From: Rattus norvegicus
Lineage: Eukaryota > Chordata > Mammalia > Rodentia > Muridae
NCBI RefSeq assembly: GCF_036323735.1
Contig: NC_086034.1
Span: forward strand, 30,682,439 to 30,746,438
Reading direction: 5' to 3'
DNA length: 64,000 nt
Of this stretch, positions 59,110 through 64,000 are shown piece after piece. The position numbers were made by a program, and so were the translations under genes. A model generated the notes under the pieces. The model was not told where the DNA came from. It saw only the letters and a program-made list of their open reading frames with translations, and searched no databases. The first letter of the stretch is position 1. Each line of letters opens with the position of its first letter.

Positions 59110-60284
59110 TTTTTTTTAATTTTTTTTAATTTATTTAATACGTAATAATAATTCTTTGGTTTCCGGGTAAACATCCCCCTCCCCGCTCCCCTTTCTTATG
59201 GGTGTTCCCCTCCCAACCATCCCCCCATTGCCGCCCTCCCCCCAACAGTCTAGTTCACTGGGGGTTCAGTCTTAGCAGGACCCAGGGCTTCACCTTCCAC
59301 TGGTGCTCTTACTAGGATATTCATTGTTACCTATGAGGTCAGAGTCCAGGATCAGTCCATGCATAGTCTTTAGGTAGTGGCTTAGTTCCTGGAAGCTCTG
59401 GATGCTTGGCATTGTTGTACATATGGGGTCTCGAGCCCCTTCAAGCTCTTCCCTTCTTTCTCTGATTCCTTCAACGGGGGTCCTATTCTCAGTTTAGTGG
59501 TTTGCTGCTGGCATTCGCCTCTGTATTTGCTGTATTCTGGCTGTGTCTCTCAGGAGAGATCTACATCCGGCTCCTGTCGGTCTCCACTTCTTTGCTTCAT
59601 CCATCTTGTCTAATTGGGTGGCTGTATATGTATGGGCCACATGTGGGGCAGGCTCTGAATGGGAGTTCCTTCAGTCTCTGTTTTAATCTTTGCCTCTCTC
59701 TTCCCTGCCAAAGGTATTCTTGTTCCCCTTTTAGAGAAGGAGTGAAGCATTCACATTTTGATCATCCGTCTCGAGTTTCGTTTGTTCTAGGCATCTAGGG
59801 TAATTCAAGCATTTGGGCTAATAGCCACTTATCAGTGAATGCATACCATGTATGTCTTTCTGTGTTTGGGTTAGCTCACTCAGGATAATATTTTCCAGTT
59901 CCAACCATTTGCCTACGAATTTCATAAAGCTGTTGTTTTTGATAGCTGAGTAATATTCCATTGTGTAGATGTACCATATTTTCTGTATCCATTCCTCTGT
60001 TGAAGGGCATCTGGGTTCTTTCCAGCTTCTGGCTATTATAAATAAGGCTGCTATGAACATAGTGGAGCACGTGCCTTTTGTATATGTTGGGGCATCTTTT
60101 GGGTATATGCCCAAGAGAGGTATAGCTGGATCCTCAGGCAGTTCAATGTCCAATTTTCTGAGGAACCTCCAGACTGATTTCCAGAATGGTCGTACCAGTC
60201 TGCAATCCCACCAACAATGGAGGAATGTTCCTCTTTCTCCGCATCCTCGCCAGCATCTGCTGTCACCTGAGTTTTTGATCTTAG
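59110..60284 (-). mobile_element. Young LINE-1, 5'-truncated (1.18 kb)
   Basis: It is on the minus strand, with a T-rich tail at 59110-59150, a 3' UTR to 59817 and ORF2 to 60284. A perfect 11-bp target-site duplication flanks it. The extreme 3' end differs from the other young copies: after the GGAAACC block the usual AACACTCGA...AGAAATACTCAAG segment is replaced by a short AT-rich tail. Confidence 0.96.
59818..60284 (-). pseudogene. ORF2: L1 ORF2 C-terminal fragment, frame open
   Basis: About 155 codons of ORF2 are open from the truncation point at 60284 to the natural stop at 59818-59820. They contain the complete Cys-rich knuckle (CWRGCGERGTFLHCWWDC, C-x3-C-x7-H-x4-C), IPLLGIYPKDAP and [14 protein letters not shown]. 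The absence of stops shows recent insertion. No promoter or catalytic domain is present, so no activity is expected. Codons just upstream of 60284 in the same frame belong to the target DNA, not to L1. Confidence 0.92.
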
Positions 60285-60295
60285 CCCAACTTCTT
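60285..60295. repeat. Target-site duplication (right) of L1
   Basis: Second copy of CCCAACTTCTT. Confidence 0.9.
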
Positions 60296-60721
60296 CTCAA
60301 ATTCATGAACTTTCTTTCTTTATTATTGCTTCACACATACACACACCACATGTTCACATATACCTATACACATATACAAATACATATATACATACATATG
60401 TGCGTGCATATATGTGCGTGTGTGCGTGTGTGTGGTGTGTATGTAACTTACTGACTCCACCCATATTTAGGGTTGATCAATTGGGATTGAATGAGTTTCA
60501 AGTGGCTTGTACATGGAAAGACAAATTCTTCCACACATATCCACCACCAATTTCACCTAAGTCTTTATCTAGGCATGGGGCTATGAAACTTCCTCCATCT
60601 TTGTTGCCATGTTTACTAATGTTGTCATGCAGGTATTTCTTTGGCTGCCATATTGGAAAGATTTCATGAATAATAGTACCTTGTCATACCTAGGAGATGG
60701 CCCCTAGATTTAAAGTTTCTC
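60296..60721. other. Unassigned DNA with CA/TG-rich stretch
   Basis: 60335-60445 is an alternating CA/TA/TG microsatellite-like stretch. The rest is not recognised. Confidence 0.5.
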
Positions 60722-62195
60722 TGATCTCTTCCCAATCTGTTGATTACCATTTTTGTCCTATTAATCAATCCTACATCCAATAGAGGGCTAATATTCAATA
60801 TATACAAATAACTCAAGAAATTAGAATTCGGAGAATCAAATAACCCTATTAAAAATGGGGCACAGAGCTAAATAAAGAGTTCTCAACTGAGAAATAGTGA
60901 ATGGTCTAGAAGCACCTAAAGAAATGTTCAACATGCTTAGTCATCACGGAAATACAAATCAAGGGACCCTAAGGTTCCACCTCATACCAGTCAGAATGGC
61001 TAAGATCAAAAACACAGATGACAACAGATGCTGGTGAGGAGGTGGTGAAAGAGGAACACTCCTCCATTGTTGGTGGGATTACAAACTGGTACAACCACTC
61101 TGGAAATCAGTTTGGTGGTTCTTCAGAATATTGGACATAGTACTACTTGAGGACCCAGCTACACCATTCTTGAGCATATACCTAAACGATGGTCCAACAT
61201 ATAGCAAGGACACATATCCACTATGTTCATAGCAGCCTTATTTATAATAGCCAGAAAGAACTCAGATGTCCTTCAACAGAGGAATGGATACAGAAAATGT
61301 AGTACATTTACACAATGGAGTACTAATCAGCTATTAAAAACAATGACTTAGTGAAATTCTTAGGCAAATGAATGGAATTAGGAAATATTATCCTGAGCGA
61401 GGAAACACAATCACAAAAGGTCACACATGGTATGCAATCACTGGTGAGGTGATATTAGCCCAAAAGTTTGGAATACCCAAGGTAAAATTCACAGACAACA
61501 TGAAGCTCAAGAAGAAGGAAGAGGAAAACAGGATGTTTCAGTCCTTCTTAGAAGGGGGAACAAAATACTCAAGGGTAGAAATTCAGAGACAAAGTGTAGA
61601 GCTGAGATTGAAGGAAAGACCATCCAGAGACTGCCCCACCTGGGGACCTATCCCATATACAGTCACCAAACCCAGACACCATTCCATGTGCCTAGGAGTG
61701 CTTGATGACAGGAGCCTGATATAGCTATCTCCTGAGATACTCTGCCAGAGTCTGACAAATATGAAGTGCATGCTCACAACCAAACATTGGACTGAGCATG
61801 CAATCCCCAATGGAGGAGTTAGAGAAAGGACTGTAGAAACCAAGGGGTTTGCAACCCATCAGTAAAACAACAATATTAACTAACTCCTCCCAAAAAACAT
61901 TCCCAGGAAATAAGCCACCAACCAAAGAATATTCATGGAGGGATCCTTGGCTCCAGCAGCATATGTAGCAGAGGACGGCATGAATAGGGGGAGAAGCCCT
62001 TGGTCTTGTGAAGGCTCAATTTCCTCAGTGTAGAGAAATAACAGGGTGGTGAGGTGGAAGTAGGTGGGTTAGAGGGAGAACACCTTCACAGAAGCAGGGG
62101 GAGGGTAGATGGGAGAAAGGGATCCTGGAAAGAAAACCGGGAAAGGAGATAACATTTGAAATGTAAATACATAAAATATCCAAAATTTTTTTCAA
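60722..62195 (+). mobile_element. Old LINE-1 with 5' inversion
   Basis: From about 60762 the plus strand carries the ORF2 3' end, 3' UTR and A-rich tail of an old L1. The first about 40 bp (60722-60760, CTTCCCAATCTGTTGATTAC) are L1 in the opposite orientation and correspond to the ORF2 segment immediately upstream of the point where the plus part begins. This is a second twin-priming product in the window. Confidence 0.85.
60762..61458 (+). pseudogene. ORF2: L1 ORF2 C-terminal remnant
   Basis: The plus strand shows the final part of ORF2 from a CAATCCTACATCCAATAGAG block through a knuckle region carrying a TGA in place of CGA (as also seen in the full-length copy) to the ancestral TAG at 61456-61458. 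Frameshifts and stops are frequent, including loss of several codons near 61255, where the WKEP equivalent is missing. It is non-functional and clearly older than the neighbouring copy at 59110. Confidence 0.85.
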
Positions 62196-64000
62196 CTTCT
62201 TTCCTCAACTTAAACGTAGCAATTATGGTGTATATTTATCAATAAATAAAGATAGGGCACCCAATATTTGTTTGGTAATGAAGCATTATCATTTTGAGTG
62301 ACATTGGTATATAGAAATATCTATGCATGCATTAAATGTGTTCATTGTTTTTCCACAAATATACTAAATATTAGATCTGTAAGGTAAAAGGAGAAAAGAG
62401 AAATGCATTTTCTTAAGGAGTCTAGCCAAATCATACGGAGGTATCATTAACAGATATTTTTCTCGCCCTACCAAGAATTCTTTGTTTGTTATCTTATATA
62501 TTAGAGTGATCATTTTTAAATATGTGCAATAATATAAATGATATTTATTGGAAATATATATCATTTAACATCTGCAATCACCTTTTATGGCAACATAGTA
62601 TAATTTTTCCAGAGTGGAGAATATAGATTATTAAGCTGTCATTTTTGTTTCAAAAAATAAGTTGATGTATATAAATATATGAAACAAAAAATAAACTCAC
62701 TTATAATGCTACGCTTGTGAGACTGTGTAAAAGGATCCAGCATTAAATCCCAACTATCTTGGTTTTCTGTCAGTCAAAGCACTCCCGATTCTGAGAACAT
62801 GGGGTGGTTTCACTATATGATGAAAGGTTAAGTGAAAATTACTAAGAGATATGAAAGGGTAAACCTATGTAATTCGAAGGACTGGTGACCTACAGCTTTA
62901 CAGTTTCATTTTCCATAATAAAAAGGCTAATGTCCACACAGAATTTTAATATACTGACTTTAAATGTCTACATAGTAGTTCTACTTACATGACATCATTC
63001 CTAGAGCATAACGTATCTCTAAAACCAAATCTTAACATCGTCACATAAGGATACAAATGGTAACTCTTGTGTGCTTGAAATTCTACTGTTATTTTATAAT
63101 GTAGCTTAGTTTCATCTTCTGTGATCTGAATTACTATGTTCAAAAGTCTTTCTGTCATAAGTGCATTATTTTAATTTATTGCATTTCTCATAAAATATCC
63201 TTTAAATTTAAATGTCTACTTCTCTTATTTTAATTTCTTGTATTTACCTCTTTTCATTCTGATTATCTTCCCAATTTGTATGTTAATTATTATACTCAAT
63301 TGTTTATGAATTCTTTTCATAATACATTTGTTAGGCTGTAGAGAGTTATGCAAATGTTTTAGCTAATCTCAGATTTCATATGCATTGTATTAATTATTTC
63401 TTCTTAAACTAAAATTATCACCTCAACTTATTTTAACATAGTTGTTTTTTTAACAGAATTAAAAATCTTACACATAGGCATATTATGAGTTCTCATCTCA
63501 GTTTTATTTCCAATTCCATTTGAAATCACGTACAAAATGTGCTCTTTAACGTCCTGGCCATCATCCACAGGCATCCCATCCATCTCTGAACCACAGGTCC
63601 ATATTCCGGAGCATTGAATATTTGAAAACTGATAATGTTTTTTCTCCATACAATGCAAGTGTCTTTGTAGAGATCTCTTGTACTGAGCGGAGGTATCACC
63701 TGTCAATAAAAGAATGACTAAACAGTGATCTGAGTCAAGGTGTGAAGGCAGGACATCTAGTACAGAAAGACAAATTCCAGGATAATAGTCAGGTACAGGC
63801 ATTCTCCCCAAGCACTGTTTCATGGAACTGATGACCACATGATCAGCCATTTTGTATGACAGAATAAAAGAAATGGGTAATTAAGATATTAGGTAGCCAG
63901 GAAGTAGAACCAAAACCAAACCTCCAAAGACATGTGCTGGCCTCAGGAGCTTGCAAATGTGCAGAAGGGCAGAAGAAATATTTTCCTGGAGCTGCAGTAG
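62196..64000. other. Unassigned AT-rich DNA to window end
   Basis: No transposable element is recognised. It contains the 140-codon minus-strand ORF described separately. The final 500 bp are less AT-rich than the preceding kilobase. Confidence 0.5.
63428..63850 (-). CDS. Unrecognised 140-codon ORF, doubtful
   Basis: This is the longest ORF in the window that is not explained by L1, a SINE or a microsatellite. It starts MADHVVISSMKQCLGRM with a favourable start context (AAAATGG) and ends at a TAA. The composition is ordinary for a globular protein (Cys, His, Asp, Met present), with a hydrophobic run CLVILLL near residues 43-49. I cannot assign a family, and no signal peptide, repeat or zinc-finger spacing is evident. 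In 64 kb of AT-rich DNA on six frames, about one ORF of this length is expected by chance. It may be a chance ORF, a pseudogene or an exon of an unidentified gene. Confidence 0.15.
   Translation of the reverse strand: MADHVVISSMKQCLGRMPVPDYYPGICLSVLDVLPSHLDSDHCLVILLLTGDTSAQYKRSLQRHLHCMEKKHYQFSNIQCSGIWTCGSEMDGMPVDDGQDVKEHILYVISNGIGNKTEMRTHNMPMCKIFNSVKKTTMLK

Overview
The window looks like rodent nuclear DNA, most likely rat (Rattus norvegicus). It contains rat-type LINE-1 elements with a ~605-bp 5' monomer, two ID (BC1-type) SINEs, B1, B2 and B3/B4-class SINEs, rodent endogenous retrovirus (ERV) LTRs and many long microsatellites, in an AT-rich background. The species call is inference from repeat content. 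I find no convincing host protein-coding exon, no tRNA or rRNA gene, no CRISPR array and no operon. It reads as a gene-poor intergenic or deep intronic region.

Layout. 1-2723 is AT-rich unassigned DNA. 2780-5062 is a minus-strand L1 3' half with an inverted 5' tip. 5733-12449 is an old, almost complete plus-strand L1 carrying two ID insertions. 12450-14370 holds a CA microsatellite, an old L1 tail and a B3 SINE. 14370-18692 is an unclassified rodent repeat split by a 4-kb minus-strand L1. 18693-22604 is mostly unassigned. 22605-25156 is a second copy of the same repeat, split by a young 5'-truncated L1 and followed by a B2. 25157-34690 has B1, B4-like and old L1 fragments, two copies of another rodent repeat and microsatellites. 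34690-40718 has an ERV1-type LTR, an Lx-type L1 3' region and a minus-strand class II-like LTR. 40734-47774 is a full-length L1 (7.04 kb). 47775-52828 is SINE-bearing and unassigned DNA. 52829-58195 has three further LTRs and several microsatellites. 59110-60284 is a young L1 3' end. 60722-62195 is an old L1 with a 5' inversion. The last 1.8 kb is unassigned apart from an unrecognised 140-codon ORF.

The best-supported object is the full-length L1 at 40734-47774. It has two CpG-rich 5' monomers (candidate internal promoter), an open 357-codon ORF1, and an ORF2 broken by two stop codons and a 1-bp deletion, all inside a perfect 15-bp target-site duplication. It is therefore a recent but endonuclease/RT-defective copy that could still make ORF1p. 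L1 pieces cover roughly 25 kb, close to 40% of the window, and supply nearly every long ORF. I did not find a new biological system; the notable signals concern retrotransposition mechanism and nested insertion history.
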